Virus record (IMG/VR): IMGVR_UViG_3300020430_000099
Coordinates: 1-22,918 of that record
DNA from: a virus
Length of the DNA: 22,918 nt
Direction: 5' to 3' (one strand)
Both the position numbers and the translations under genes were made by a program. Positions 1 to 4,965 of this stretch are shown here, piece by piece. A model generated the notes under the pieces. That model made no database searches. It was not told the DNA's origin and saw only the letters and a program-made list of their open reading frames with translations. How positions within the stretch are numbered: position 1 is the first letter of the stretch; each line of letters opens with the position of its first letter.

Positions 1-57
1 ATGGGAGTTCTGCTTTGGACAATGCAGAATGTAATTGAATATATAATCAAGTGGTAA
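1..57 (+). other. possible 3' end of a truncated upstream gene
   Basis: One forward frame is open from the first base and ends with TAA at 55-57, encoding 18 residues ending in a hydrophobic and basic stretch (VIEYIIKW). The window edge prevents seeing whether the ATG at position 1 is a start or an internal codon. The other two forward frames also close within about 40 bases, so the frame choice is weak. Gene family cannot be judged. Confidence 0.25.
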
Positions 58-63
58 GCAATT

Positions 64-124
64 AGTATCTCTTACGTTACGTTAAGTCTTTACGTAGTGA
101 AGACTTAACTAACTTAGAGATACT
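64..124 (+). repeat. covarying intergenic hairpin, copy 1
   Basis: An RNA-type hairpin in the leader of the gene at 138. The outer helix AGTATCTC (64-71) pairs with GAGATACT (117-124). The inner helix GTTAAGTCTT (81-90) pairs with AAGACTTAAC (100-109), extended by GTTA (76-79) with TAAC (110-113). The apical loop 91-99 is TACGTAGTG. The stem sequences differ from the other four copies but stay paired, while the loop and the TTA of the internal loop are kept. Seen directly in the sequence; function is inferred (processing or translation control). Confidence 0.85.
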
Positions 125-137
125 TAGGAAGATGAGA

Positions 138-398
138 ATGAAAAAGTTTAGCCAAAAAGATGTGGAACATTACATAAAAGATATGAACAAGGGTATTGAT
201 AACCATTTTGGAATTTGTGAGGAGTATCCTACTTATAATGATCAGGTTAATGGATTCTTAATTGATGAGTTATATGGGGACACTACAGCAAGAACATTAG
301 TTCTACAGGTATTAGAGTTTTTAAAGATTGATATGTCTCCTTCTCTAGCTTATGCAATGGGCTGGAGCTGGAAAATGGATCAACGGCAACGCAGTTAG
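138..398 (+). CDS. small early phage protein, unknown function
   Basis: This 86-residue protein begins MKKFSQKDVEHYIKD. I chose ATG 138 over the in-frame ATG at 132 because AGGAAG (126-131) touches the 132 codon but sits six bases before 138. The protein is mixed-charge with no signal peptide or membrane segment. Its C-terminal part (SPSLAYAMGWSWKMDQRQRS) is tryptophan-rich and basic. It lies just behind hairpin copy 1, and its stop codon (396-398) overlaps the first bases of hairpin copy 2, so a terminating ribosome would sit on that structure. I do not recognise the family. Position suggests an early host-takeover gene, which is inference only. Confidence 0.7.
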   Translation: MKKFSQKDVEHYIKDMNKGIDNHFGICEEYPTYNDQVNGFLIDELYGDTTARTLVLQVLEFLKIDMSPSLAYAMGWSWKMDQRQRS

Positions 399-455
399 TC
401 TTTCACGTTTTAAAGCCCTTTACGTAGTGAAGGGCATTTAAAACTTAGAAAGACT
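397..455 (+). repeat. covarying intergenic hairpin, copy 2
   Basis: The outer helix AGTCTTTC (397-404) pairs with GAAAGACT (448-455). The middle helix GTTTTAAA (407-414) pairs with TTTAAAAC (437-444). The inner helix GCCCTT (415-420) pairs with AAGGGC (430-435), with A436 bulged. The apical loop 421-429 is TACGTAGTG. The outer helix differs from copies 1 and 3 at paired positions on both sides. It precedes the 45-aa gene at 490. Confidence 0.88.
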
Positions 456-489
456 TAGAGAGTTTTCAACAAAACTAAAGGAGAGCAAC

Positions 490-627
490 ATGAGTTATCA
501 AGAAATAGAAAGTGAGATATTTACAGCAGGTTCTGTGGATCTATTCGATCCATCTATATCTATAGTTGATCACCCTGATCAAGCTGTAGGGATCGGTGAG
601 ATAGATATAGATTATTCTGAAGAATAG
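490..627 (+). CDS. 45-aa acidic small protein, unknown
   Basis: A short open frame (ATG 490, TAG 625-627) encoding 45 residues, MSYQEIESEIFTAGSVDLFD through GEIDIDYSEE. An AAGGAG Shine-Dalgarno element (478-483) lies at normal spacing, and hairpin copy 2 lies just upstream, so the unit hairpin, ribosome site, gene matches its neighbours. The product is strongly acidic (many D and E, no K or R), with no membrane segment. Small acidic phage early proteins often bind host enzymes or mimic DNA, but nothing in this sequence specifies a target. It is easy to miss because of its length. Family unknown. Confidence 0.65.
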   Translation: MSYQEIESEIFTAGSVDLFDPSISIVDHPDQAVGIGEIDIDYSEE

Positions 628-684
628 TTCTAAGTCCTGGGTAAGACTATAAAGTGCCTCTAATCAATAAATAAGGAGATTACC

Positions 685-1101
685 ATGCGTAAAATTGAAG
701 AAAAAATGAATAAAGCAATACGTTCTAGAGAAAACTTTAAGCTAGATAATACTGAAGTCTTTATAAGTGATACTGGTACAGCTCATGTATATCTACATGA
801 TAACTTGATAGCTTCATTTACTTCTAGTGATATGACCTTTCATAGTGATTGTGTTTCATGTGGAACTTGGAAAACTAGAACTACTAAAAGTAGATTAAAC
901 GCTATGCTATCTGAGTTTCATAATGAGCTAAGGATCTTTCAGAGAAAAGGAGAATGGTATATAGACACTCCTTATGGCTGGATAGCTTGGGACTTACATT
1001 CTATTAGAGTCTTTAATCATCCTACAGTAGGTAAGGTTATTTATTACTACGATACTCAAGCTGGTAGGGTATTTACTCAAACAATCGGCAATGCCGCTTA
1101 G
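685..1101 (+). CDS. conserved phage hypothetical with TTKSRLNAML motif
   Basis: This 138-residue protein begins MRKIEEKMNKAIRS. The pattern NTEVF, then VYLHDNLIASF, then TWKTRTTKSRLNAML, is one I associate with a widespread family of small phage and bacterial proteins of unknown function. I cannot confirm the family name without a search. It appears to be a soluble alpha/beta protein: a helical start, a strand-rich centre around residues 20-50, and a second strand-rich half ending VIYYYDTQAGRVFTQTIG. AAGGAG precedes the ATG. The stop codon (1099-1101) overlaps the outer stem of hairpin copy 3, the same arrangement as for the gene ending at 398. Confidence 0.8.
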   Translation: MRKIEEKMNKAIRSRENFKLDNTEVFISDTGTAHVYLHDNLIASFTSSDMTFHSDCVSCGTWKTRTTKSRLNAMLSEFHNELRIFQRKGEWYIDTPYGWIAWDLHSIRVFNHPTVGKVIYYYDTQAGRVFTQTIGNAA

Positions 1102-1156
1102 TATTACTTACGTTAAAGCCCTTTACGTAGTGAAGGGCATTTAACTTAGTAATACT
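1100..1156 (+). repeat. covarying intergenic hairpin, copy 3
   Basis: The outer helix AGTATTAC (1100-1107) pairs with GTAATACT (1149-1156). The middle helix GTTAAA (1112-1117) pairs with TTTAAC (1140-1145). The inner helix GCCCTT (1118-1123) pairs with AAGGGC (1133-1138). The loop 1124-1132 is TACGTAGTG. Relative to copy 2 the middle helix has a compensatory change (GTTTTAAA/TTTAAAAC to GTTAAA/TTTAAC), and the outer helix differs at several pairs. It lies just upstream of the AAGGAG site (1159-1164) of the gene at 1173. Confidence 0.88.
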
Positions 1157-1172
1157 TAAAGGAGAAAGTTTT

Positions 1173-1358
1173 ATGGCACATTTAGTTTCCCCAATAGATG
1201 AGGATACAACAGACGATAATTTAGAAGTCTTTTGTTCTGATTACTGCGCTCAAACAAGTTCAAACTACAATGGGTGGAATGGCTGTCATGAGGTTTCTCA
1301 TGATCAACCCTGCAAGAACTGTAATCAGATTATAAAAGGTATAGAAGAGGAAAAGTAA
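1173..1358 (+). CDS. small cysteine-rich protein, possible zinc binder
   Basis: This 61-residue protein has five cysteines and several histidines, including CSDYC near residues 21-25 and CKNC near residues 47-50, each a CxnC pair of the kind that holds zinc. The pairs flank an aromatic stretch (SSNYNGWNGCHEVSHD). AAGGAG lies eight bases before the ATG, and hairpin copy 3 lies immediately upstream. The family is not recognised. A small zinc-ribbon-like host-interaction protein is plausible but is inference from the cysteine spacing alone. Confidence 0.65.
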   Translation: MAHLVSPIDEDTTDDNLEVFCSDYCAQTSSNYNGWNGCHEVSHDQPCKNCNQIIKGIEEEK

Positions 1359-1386
1359 CAACCAACACTAAATTAAGGAGAAACAA

Positions 1387-1605
1387 ATGGATAATGTATT
1401 AGTATTAGAACACTTTGTATCTTTTGGAAATAATCATTTCTATCCTAAAAATGATGTAGCAGAAAATATATGTAAGTTTAAAAATCAAAAGTCTTTAACT
1501 ATGGATAATGTTTTAGAGTTAAAAAAACAAATGGGCTATGAAGTTCAAATGTATGCAAAGTCTTTTGAAGAAATTTGCAATGCTCCGCATCCTTATCGTC
1601 CATAA
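1387..1605 (+). CDS. small phage protein, unknown function
   Basis: This 72-residue protein begins MDNVLVLEHFVSFGNNHFYP. TTAAGGAG lies seven bases before the ATG. It follows the previous gene after only 28 bases and probably shares its mRNA. The second half, from the repeated MDNVLEL onward, looks helical. No signal peptide, membrane segment or known motif. The words MDNVLVLEHF and MDNVLELKKQ at the two ends hint at an internal duplication, but the similarity is short. Function unknown. Confidence 0.6.
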   Translation: MDNVLVLEHFVSFGNNHFYPKNDVAENICKFKNQKSLTMDNVLELKKQMGYEVQMYAKSFEEICNAPHPYRP

Positions 1606-1666
1606 TATCTCTGATATATCTCCATTATATATCCATAATATTAGCATAAGATGTGCTATAAAGATT

Positions 1667-1753
1667 AAGAGTTTCTATCTCCCAAGGGGTGAGGGTAGCA
1701 TCCTATAAGTATTATCTAATAGAAACTCTTTTTGTTCATGGATTAGATAATAC
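1667..1753 (+). ncRNA. H-type pseudoknot in the leader of the gene at 1790
   Basis: AAGAGTTTCTAT (1667-1678) is the perfect complement of ATAGAAACTCTT (1719-1730). GTATTATCTAAT (1709-1720), inside that loop, is the perfect complement of ATTAGATAATAC (1742-1753) beyond it. The two 12-bp helices share only two bases (1719-1720), so about 11 bp of each can form together and stack with no linker. The loops are about 31 and 11 nt. A small hairpin TAGCAT/GTGCTA (1642-1647/1653-1658) precedes it. The first stem is followed by five T, so a weak intrinsic terminator is an alternative reading. Not a family I recognise. Confidence 0.7.
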
Positions 1754-1789
1754 ATCTACCCACTTTCAACTAAATTAGGAGTCTTATAT

Positions 1790-2143
1790 ATGTCTGAAAA
1801 GAAATACTGGTTAAAAGAAGATGAGTTCGAGAAAGAAGATGGTAGTGCAATCATAGTTGAATATGACTATGAGATAGAGTCTTGCCAGGATTATCATGGT
1901 GATCAGTGGGCCGAAGCTCATCTAAATCCCCATAGATATTGGCTAACTAATTGGGACAGTGGAGCCAAAGATAGTGATCCTATAGATTGTAAAGGTAAGA
2001 CCTTTAAAGATCTAGGAGTAACAGATGAAGCTGTAAATGATATTGCAGAACAGATTGTAGCTGAAGGTAAAGCTATGGCTATGGAAGAGAAAGCTGACCT
2101 AGCTTATGAAGATCAACTAACTAATGAGGAGAAACCATTTTGA
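1790..2143 (+). CDS. conserved-looking acidic phage protein, unknown
   Basis: This 117-residue acidic protein begins MSEKKYWLKEDEFEKEDGS. The first 70 residues look strand-rich (IIVEYDYEIES, HRYWLTNWDSG), and the tail from GKTFKDLG onward is helical and acidic, ending TNEEKPF. A TTAGGAG site precedes the ATG, and the pseudoknot at 1667-1753 lies in its leader. It starts a three-gene unit with 4-base overlaps to the next two genes. The acidic C-terminus with final Phe recalls protein-docking tails of phage replication proteins, but that resemblance is weak. Function unknown. Confidence 0.7.
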   Translation: MSEKKYWLKEDEFEKEDGSAIIVEYDYEIESCQDYHGDQWAEAHLNPHRYWLTNWDSGAKDSDPIDCKGKTFKDLGVTDEAVNDIAEQIVAEGKAMAMEEKADLAYEDQLTNEEKPF

Positions 2144-2352
2144 ATGAAGTAATGATACAAATGTCTAAAGCTCTAGGTATGAGAGAGATCCAGAATAGAG
2201 TTCTAAAGTTTATAGAAGATAGATCGGATCATTTTACTAGATCGGAGATCATACTATTTCAAGATCTTAATAATATTATAGAAGATATGTGTGATACTCA
2301 GTTAAAGAAAGCAGAAAAGCTACAAAAGAAATCAAAAGGAGATATTAAATGA
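2140..2352 (+). CDS. small helical protein with TTG start, unknown
   Basis: This is a 70-residue protein. I favour the TTG at 2140 as start because GAGGAG (2126-2131) lies eight bases before it and TTGA overlaps the stop of the previous gene, a usual coupling arrangement. The in-frame ATG at 2152 has no good ribosome site. The sequence is almost wholly predicted helix, with amphipathic repeats (KALGMREIQNRVLKFIEDR and the lysine-rich LKKAEKLQKKSKGD tail). No motif identifies a family. Confidence 0.6.
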   Translation: MNEVMIQMSKALGMREIQNRVLKFIEDRSDHFTRSEIILFQDLNNIIEDMCDTQLKKAEKLQKKSKGDIK

Positions 2353-2606
2353 TTAAATTATTATTAATAATATTACCTCTAACATCCATAGCTCATCATA
2401 ATGATGAAGCTATGGACATAAATAATGGTAAAGTATATGAAATAAATAAAGGTGTATTAGAGAATGAAGTAGAATTATATGACTATGAAACTAATACGTA
2501 TCAATACTACGAAATTAATGATACTAAAGAATGGGATAGTTATAAAGAATTAGAACTCTATAATACTAATGACAACTCTTATAAACATATTGAGATTGAA
2601 AAGTAA
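2349..2606 (+). CDS. small exported protein with signal peptide
   Basis: This 85-residue protein begins MIKLLLIILPLTSIAHHND, with a lysine, a leucine/isoleucine core and a small-residue end (TSIA), which reads as a Sec signal peptide cut near residue 15. The mature part is acidic and tyrosine-rich. It holds two similar beta-like segments, ELYDYETNTYQYYEIND and ELYNTNDNSYKHIEIE. ATGA overlap with the previous gene indicates translational coupling. A phage early protein sent to the periplasm or outer membrane could act in superinfection exclusion, but that role is inferred from location only. Confidence 0.65.
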   Translation: MIKLLLIILPLTSIAHHNDEAMDINNGKVYEINKGVLENEVELYDYETNTYQYYEINDTKEWDSYKELELYNTNDNSYKHIEIEK

Positions 2607-2609
2607 TTA

Positions 2610-2683
2610 CAGCTATAGGGCGTTAGCTGATTTAAGTCCTAGTGTATATTTTATCACCTTAGTATATGACTAGGACAACGCCC
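2610..2683 (+). ncRNA. H-type pseudoknot with inserted hairpin
   Basis: Hairpin CAGCTA (2610-2615) / TAGCTG (2624-2629) has an eight-base loop. Its GGGCGT (2618-2623, plus T2624) is the perfect complement of AACGCCC (2677-2683). Between them sits a second hairpin, GTCCTAGT (2636-2643) / ACTAGGAC (2669-2676), ending exactly where the AACGCCC strand begins. The two-base first loop and zero-base junction are standard H-type geometry for a 6-7 bp second stem. It begins a few bases after the stop at 2606 and precedes hairpin copy 4. It could serve as a transcript-end stabiliser or a leader element. Confidence 0.72.
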
Positions 2684-2696
2684 ACCACAACTAATT

Positions 2697-2755
2697 AGTC
2701 TTTCAAGTTTTAAACCCTTTAACGTAGTGAAAGGGATTTAAAACTTAGAAAGACT
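2697..2755 (+). repeat. covarying intergenic hairpin, copy 4
   Basis: The outer helix AGTCTTTC (2697-2704) pairs with GAAAGACT (2748-2755). The middle helix AAGTTTTAAA (2705-2714) pairs with TTTAAAACTT (2737-2746). The inner helix CCCTTT (2715-2720) pairs with AAAGGG (2730-2735). The loop 2721-2729 is AACGTAGTG. The first inner pair is C-G rather than the G-C of copies 2 and 3, and the last is T-A, again with both sides changed. It lies in the leader of the DUF932-like gene. Confidence 0.88.
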
Positions 2756-2787
2756 TAGAGAGAACCGAAACCAACAGGAGATACAAT

Positions 2788-3810
2788 ATGACTAAAATTA
2801 TTTTAGATTTTCCAAGCGGTACTAAAACTATAGATATACCTAGAGATAAACCTACTGAAGTACCTACTGATCTACAAGATATGGGTACTCCTAGTAGTCC
2901 TTATGAACATCTAGGCTATGGTGCTGCAGACTTTGATATAGCTAAGTCTGATCTAACGTATGTAGATCGTGAGGGAAAAGTACATACCTCTAGTAAACAT
3001 ACTATATATAGAACTGATACTGGTGCAGAGCTTGGTGTTCATGGAAAGAACTATGCCAACATAGAAGAGCTTTCTTACAAAAGAATGATAGATAATCAGA
3101 GAAACATATTAGATTTCTGTGATCTAAATACTTTAGATATGAAAGAAGATATAGCCATTAGTGGTAATGGTAAGAGATTATTTCTTACTCATACACTACC
3201 TAATGAAGTTCTAAGAACACCCGATGGTGATACTGCAAATCTATCTTTTCTTACTGCAGCTTCACTTGATAGTACAGCACCTTTTACTATGACAGTAGGG
3301 GCAGAACAAAAGTTCTGTACCAATGGTCAACTATTTATAAATAATGCAGCTATGCTTTATAGAAACAAACACAATAAACAGTTGAGAATAGATGAAGGTG
3401 CTAGATTAATTCTAAATGCTACTGAGATATGCCAAAAGGAATTAGAAATGTGGCATACATGGCATAGCTTAGAAGTATCTAACATAGATGCTATGAAGAT
3501 ATTAGCTAAGGTAGCTAAACATAAAAGCCTGATGAGCGCCTTAAGTTCTAAAGGTATGGCAGCTTTATTTGAAGAAGAAGTAAAGTATGGCTCTGCTTTT
3601 GGTTACTTATTAAACAAGTGGAATAAAGACTATAGAGGTAGGTTAGGCCAAAATATGTGGGCTTTATATAACACTATTACAGATTGGATTACTCATGCTC
3701 CAGCCTCTAGAAAAGATTATGAATCTAATATATCTAAGATTCAATCTGATAGAAGAGAAGAAGCTAAGAAAGTAATTAAATCTGAGTTCCCTGTTGCTCT
3801 AGCAGCATAG
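2788..3810 (+). CDS. DUF932-like phage/plasmid protein
   Basis: This 340-residue protein carries the segment IYRTDTGAELGVHGKNY (about residues 73-89), the hallmark I know from the DUF932 family of phage and plasmid proteins, followed by a mixed alpha/beta core. The segment GAEQKFCTNGQLFINNAAM (about 172-190) fits the same family's mid-region (FVCTNG-like), and the C-terminal third is helical. DUF932 proteins are often abundant early products of phages and plasmids; their biochemical function is not established. AGGAG lies at normal spacing, and hairpin copy 4 and the 2610-2683 pseudoknot precede it. A 399-base gene-free structured region follows. Length is normal for the family. Confidence 0.8.
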   Translation: MTKIILDFPSGTKTIDIPRDKPTEVPTDLQDMGTPSSPYEHLGYGAADFDIAKSDLTYVDREGKVHTSSKHTIYRTDTGAELGVHGKNYANIEELSYKRMIDNQRNILDFCDLNTLDMKEDIAISGNGKRLFLTHTLPNEVLRTPDGDTANLSFLTAASLDSTAPFTMTVGAEQKFCTNGQLFINNAAMLYRNKHNKQLRIDEGARLILNATEICQKELEMWHTWHSLEVSNIDAMKILAKVAKHKSLMSALSSKGMAALFEEEVKYGSAFGYLLNKWNKDYRGRLGQNMWALYNTITDWITHAPASRKDYESNISKIQSDRREEAKKVIKSEFPVALAA

Positions 3811-3973
3811 GGATATGGTCAACTTATACATATTTAGTTTCAATATATTCTTGTTTGCTAGTTTTCCTGATATGGAAAGTTGTCTACAAACAAGAGAACT
3901 CTTGATGCTTAAAGAGTTCTATAGGCAAGACTTTGAACTGGTATGTATAAAAGTAGAACCAACTACAGTTTAT

Positions 3974-4090
3974 TGGGGTATGCCGTTTTAGTAATAGGAC
4001 GGCTCCACCAGATGCTTGAGATAGGCAATACTTATCACTCTGCCCCATTTATTTCTATTATGTGGAGCTGAAAACGCATAATAGAAATGA
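3974..4090 (+). ncRNA. pseudoknotted RNA domain
   Basis: TGGGGTA (3974-3980) pairs with TGCCCCA (4041-4047), one pair being G-U, and closes a branch holding GCCGT/ACGGC (3982-3986/3999-4003) and a short GATA/TATC stem (4020-4023/4033-4036). Next to it, ATTTCTATTATG (4051-4062) pairs with CATAATAGAAAT (4077-4088), 12 bp. The 14-base loop of this stem has TGGAGC (4063-4068), complementary to GCTCCA (4002-4007) inside the first branch. The result is a compact two-lobed fold locked by a loop contact, as in many riboswitches and ribozymes. GCTCCA overlaps the ACGGC strand by two bases, so fraying there is expected. Confidence 0.5.
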
Positions 4091-4100
4091 GCCAGGGCAT

Positions 4101-4179
4101 ATCTTTATTTGTATTATTCCTCCTTATAAAGATGTGTTGGTTGAGCCTTGACCCTAGCCAAGGTGGCTCAAAGCTAGGG
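4101..4179 (+). promoter_or_regulatory. anti-Shine-Dalgarno loop and competing hairpins
   Basis: An 8-bp stem (4101-4108/4126-4133) has a 17-base loop ending CCTCCTT (4119-4125); with the next base it matches the CCUCCUUA of the 16S rRNA 3' end. CTCCTT (4120-4125) can pair with AAGGAG (4197-4202) before the gene at 4210. Between them TTGAGCC (4141-4147)/GGCTCAA (4165-4171) and CCCTAGC (4152-4158)/GCTAGGG (4173-4179) interlock, but with only one base between their 3' strands they probably exclude each other. This arrangement suits a two-state translation switch. That role is inferred. Confidence 0.45.
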
Positions 4180-4209
4180 ATTTATTTATTAACTTAAAGG
4201 AGAACTATC

Positions 4210-4428
4210 ATGGCAGTAAAAAGAGCATTTATGGATCTAACTGAGTCTCAAGCAAAGGAGATAGAACTATATCAACAGCATTTAAAAGATCTTTATCCCC
4301 ACCAAGTAGTATCTAGGAGTTGGGCAATTAGAGAAGTTTTTGCAAGTGGTCTTAAAACAGTTCAATCAAGGAATGATTTTATTACATGGCGTAAAACTAA
4401 AGCTAACGTAGAATCTTCTAATGAATAA
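4210..4428 (+). CDS. possible ribbon-helix-helix-type small regulator
   Basis: This 72-residue protein begins MAVKRAFMDLTESQAKEIEL. A short basic strand (VKRAFMDL), a helix (ESQAKEIELYQQHLKDL), a turn, and a second helix VSRSWAIREVFASGLKTV resemble ribbon-helix-helix DNA-binding proteins, where the second helix usually reads SRSEAIREAI-x-GL. The linker is longer than normal, so this is a tentative call. AAGGAG lies seven bases before the ATG, behind the structured region 3811-4209. The next gene overlaps its last eight bases. If it binds nucleic acid, its own structured leader is a possible target (speculative). Confidence 0.5.
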   Translation: MAVKRAFMDLTESQAKEIELYQQHLKDLYPHQVVSRSWAIREVFASGLKTVQSRNDFITWRKTKANVESSNE

Positions 4429-4645
4429 AGATCACCTATGTTTAAACTGCAGAAAGCTCTGTGGAATAACTAAATATCACGATGACTATTGGGACTCAAA
4501 TGAAATCATAGGTCAGTATAGTCATGCTGATATCTGGTCAGATAATCTAGCAGGTTATAAGAGCTTATGCTGTAGAGATACTGCAGTTAAAGTAACTGCT
4601 GACCAACAAAAGCTGTTGATGAAAACAGGAAAGATGAGAGCTTAG
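4421..4645 (+). CDS. small cysteine-rich protein, unknown
   Basis: This 74-residue protein has CLNCRKLC near its start (C7, C10, C14) and a CC pair in LCCRDTA in the C-terminal third, a set that could bind one metal ion. The middle is rich in aromatic and acidic residues (YHDDYWDSNEIIGQYSHADIW). The ATG overlaps the end of the preceding gene by eight bases and has no strong ribosome site, so translation is probably coupled. The stop (4643-4645) overlaps the outer stem of hairpin copy 5. Family unknown. Confidence 0.6.
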   Translation: MNKDHLCLNCRKLCGITKYHDDYWDSNEIIGQYSHADIWSDNLAGYKSLCCRDTAVKVTADQQKLLMKTGKMRA

Positions 4646-4702
4646 TCTTTCAAGTTTTAAACCCTTTAACGTAGTGAAAGGGATTTAAAACTTAGAAAGA
4701 CT
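4644..4702 (+). repeat. covarying intergenic hairpin, copy 5
   Basis: The outer helix AGTCTTTC (4644-4651) pairs with GAAAGACT (4695-4702). The middle helix AAGTTTTAAA (4652-4661) pairs with TTTAAAACTT (4684-4693). The inner helix CCCTTT (4662-4667) pairs with AAAGGG (4677-4682). The loop 4668-4676 is AACGTAGTG. It is identical to copy 4 through the whole hairpin and so probably a recent duplicate, but its flanks differ. It precedes the AAGGAG of the gene at 4723. Confidence 0.88.
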
Positions 4703-4722
4703 TAACAGAAAAGGAGAACGCA

Positions 4723-4965
4723 ATGCAGATTCTTAATCTACGGATGCACGATGTAAACCATATAGACTTTAATACTATGCCTGATGAATCAGGAGAAAGT
4801 ACATACTTAAATATTACTATTCAATCTCCTGATGATTCGATTGATATATTGGTGTCAGCAGACAAGCATCTTAAGCTTACTGGTAAATATGTGCTGGAAT
4901 CATTCTTGGTAGAGAATGGAGTTGATATAAGTATTAAAGATGGGAGCGCACTTAATGGAAAGTAA
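4723..4965 (+). CDS. small acidic phage protein, unknown
   Basis: This 80-residue protein begins MQILNLRMHDVNHIDFNTMP. It looks like a small beta-rich fold: strands around YLNITIQS, SIDILVSAD, then a helix LKLTGKYVLESFLVENG. AAGGAG precedes the ATG, behind hairpin copy 5. Its last 11 bases overlap the next gene, whose ribosome site is inside this coding region. No recognised motif. Confidence 0.65.
   Translation: MQILNLRMHDVNHIDFNTMPDESGESTYLNITIQSPDDSIDILVSADKHLKLTGKYVLESFLVENGVDISIKDGSALNGK

Larger units (their letters stand above)
3811..4209 (+). ncRNA. 399-base gene-free region of structured RNA
   Basis: No convincing coding frame. Perfect or near-perfect helices follow one another. CTTGTTTG (3850-3857)/CAAACAAG (3887-3894) encloses a second hairpin at 3860-3881. 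Then come AGAACTCTT (3895-3903)/AAGAGTTCT (3912-3920), a pseudoknotted domain 3974-4090, ATCTTTAT (4101-4108)/ATAAAGAT (4126-4133) with a CCTCCTT loop, and the competing pair TTGAGCC/GGCTCAA and CCCTAGC/GCTAGGG (4141-4179). It ends at the AAGGAG site (4197-4202) of the next gene. It could be a stand-alone phage ncRNA, a long regulatory leader, or a 3' end followed by a leader. I recognise no tRNA, tmRNA or listed riboswitch. Confidence 0.6.

Noticed and set aside
42-47. TATAAT as a -10 promoter box
   Set aside because: Perfect -10 word, but the nearest -35-like sequence (TTGGAC, 15-20) is 21 bases away, too far; such words are frequent in AT-rich DNA.
132-398. ATG 132 as start of the first small gene
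   Set aside because: AGGAAG abuts this codon with no spacer; the ATG at 138 has the usual six-base spacing.
1667-1733. Plain intrinsic terminator
   Set aside because: The stem is followed by five T, but it is AT-rich with a 40-base loop, and the next gene lies 57 bases on with a second perfect helix crossing the first. A regulatory pseudoknot fits better, though attenuation is not excluded.
3811-4209. tRNA or tmRNA in the gene-free region
   Set aside because: No T-loop (GGTTCGANTCC) consensus, no cloverleaf with proper stem lengths and no CCA-adjacent acceptor stem could be drawn.
64-4702. The five repeats as a CRISPR array
   Set aside because: The copies are 270 to nearly 2000 bases apart with genes between them, and the stems vary in a compensatory way. 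CRISPR repeats are near-identical and spaced 25-50 bases.
64-4702. The five repeats as phage RNA polymerase promoters
   Set aside because: Only about nine to eleven loop bases are constant while the stems change with pairing kept. A promoter would keep a longer linear sequence and not need covariation.
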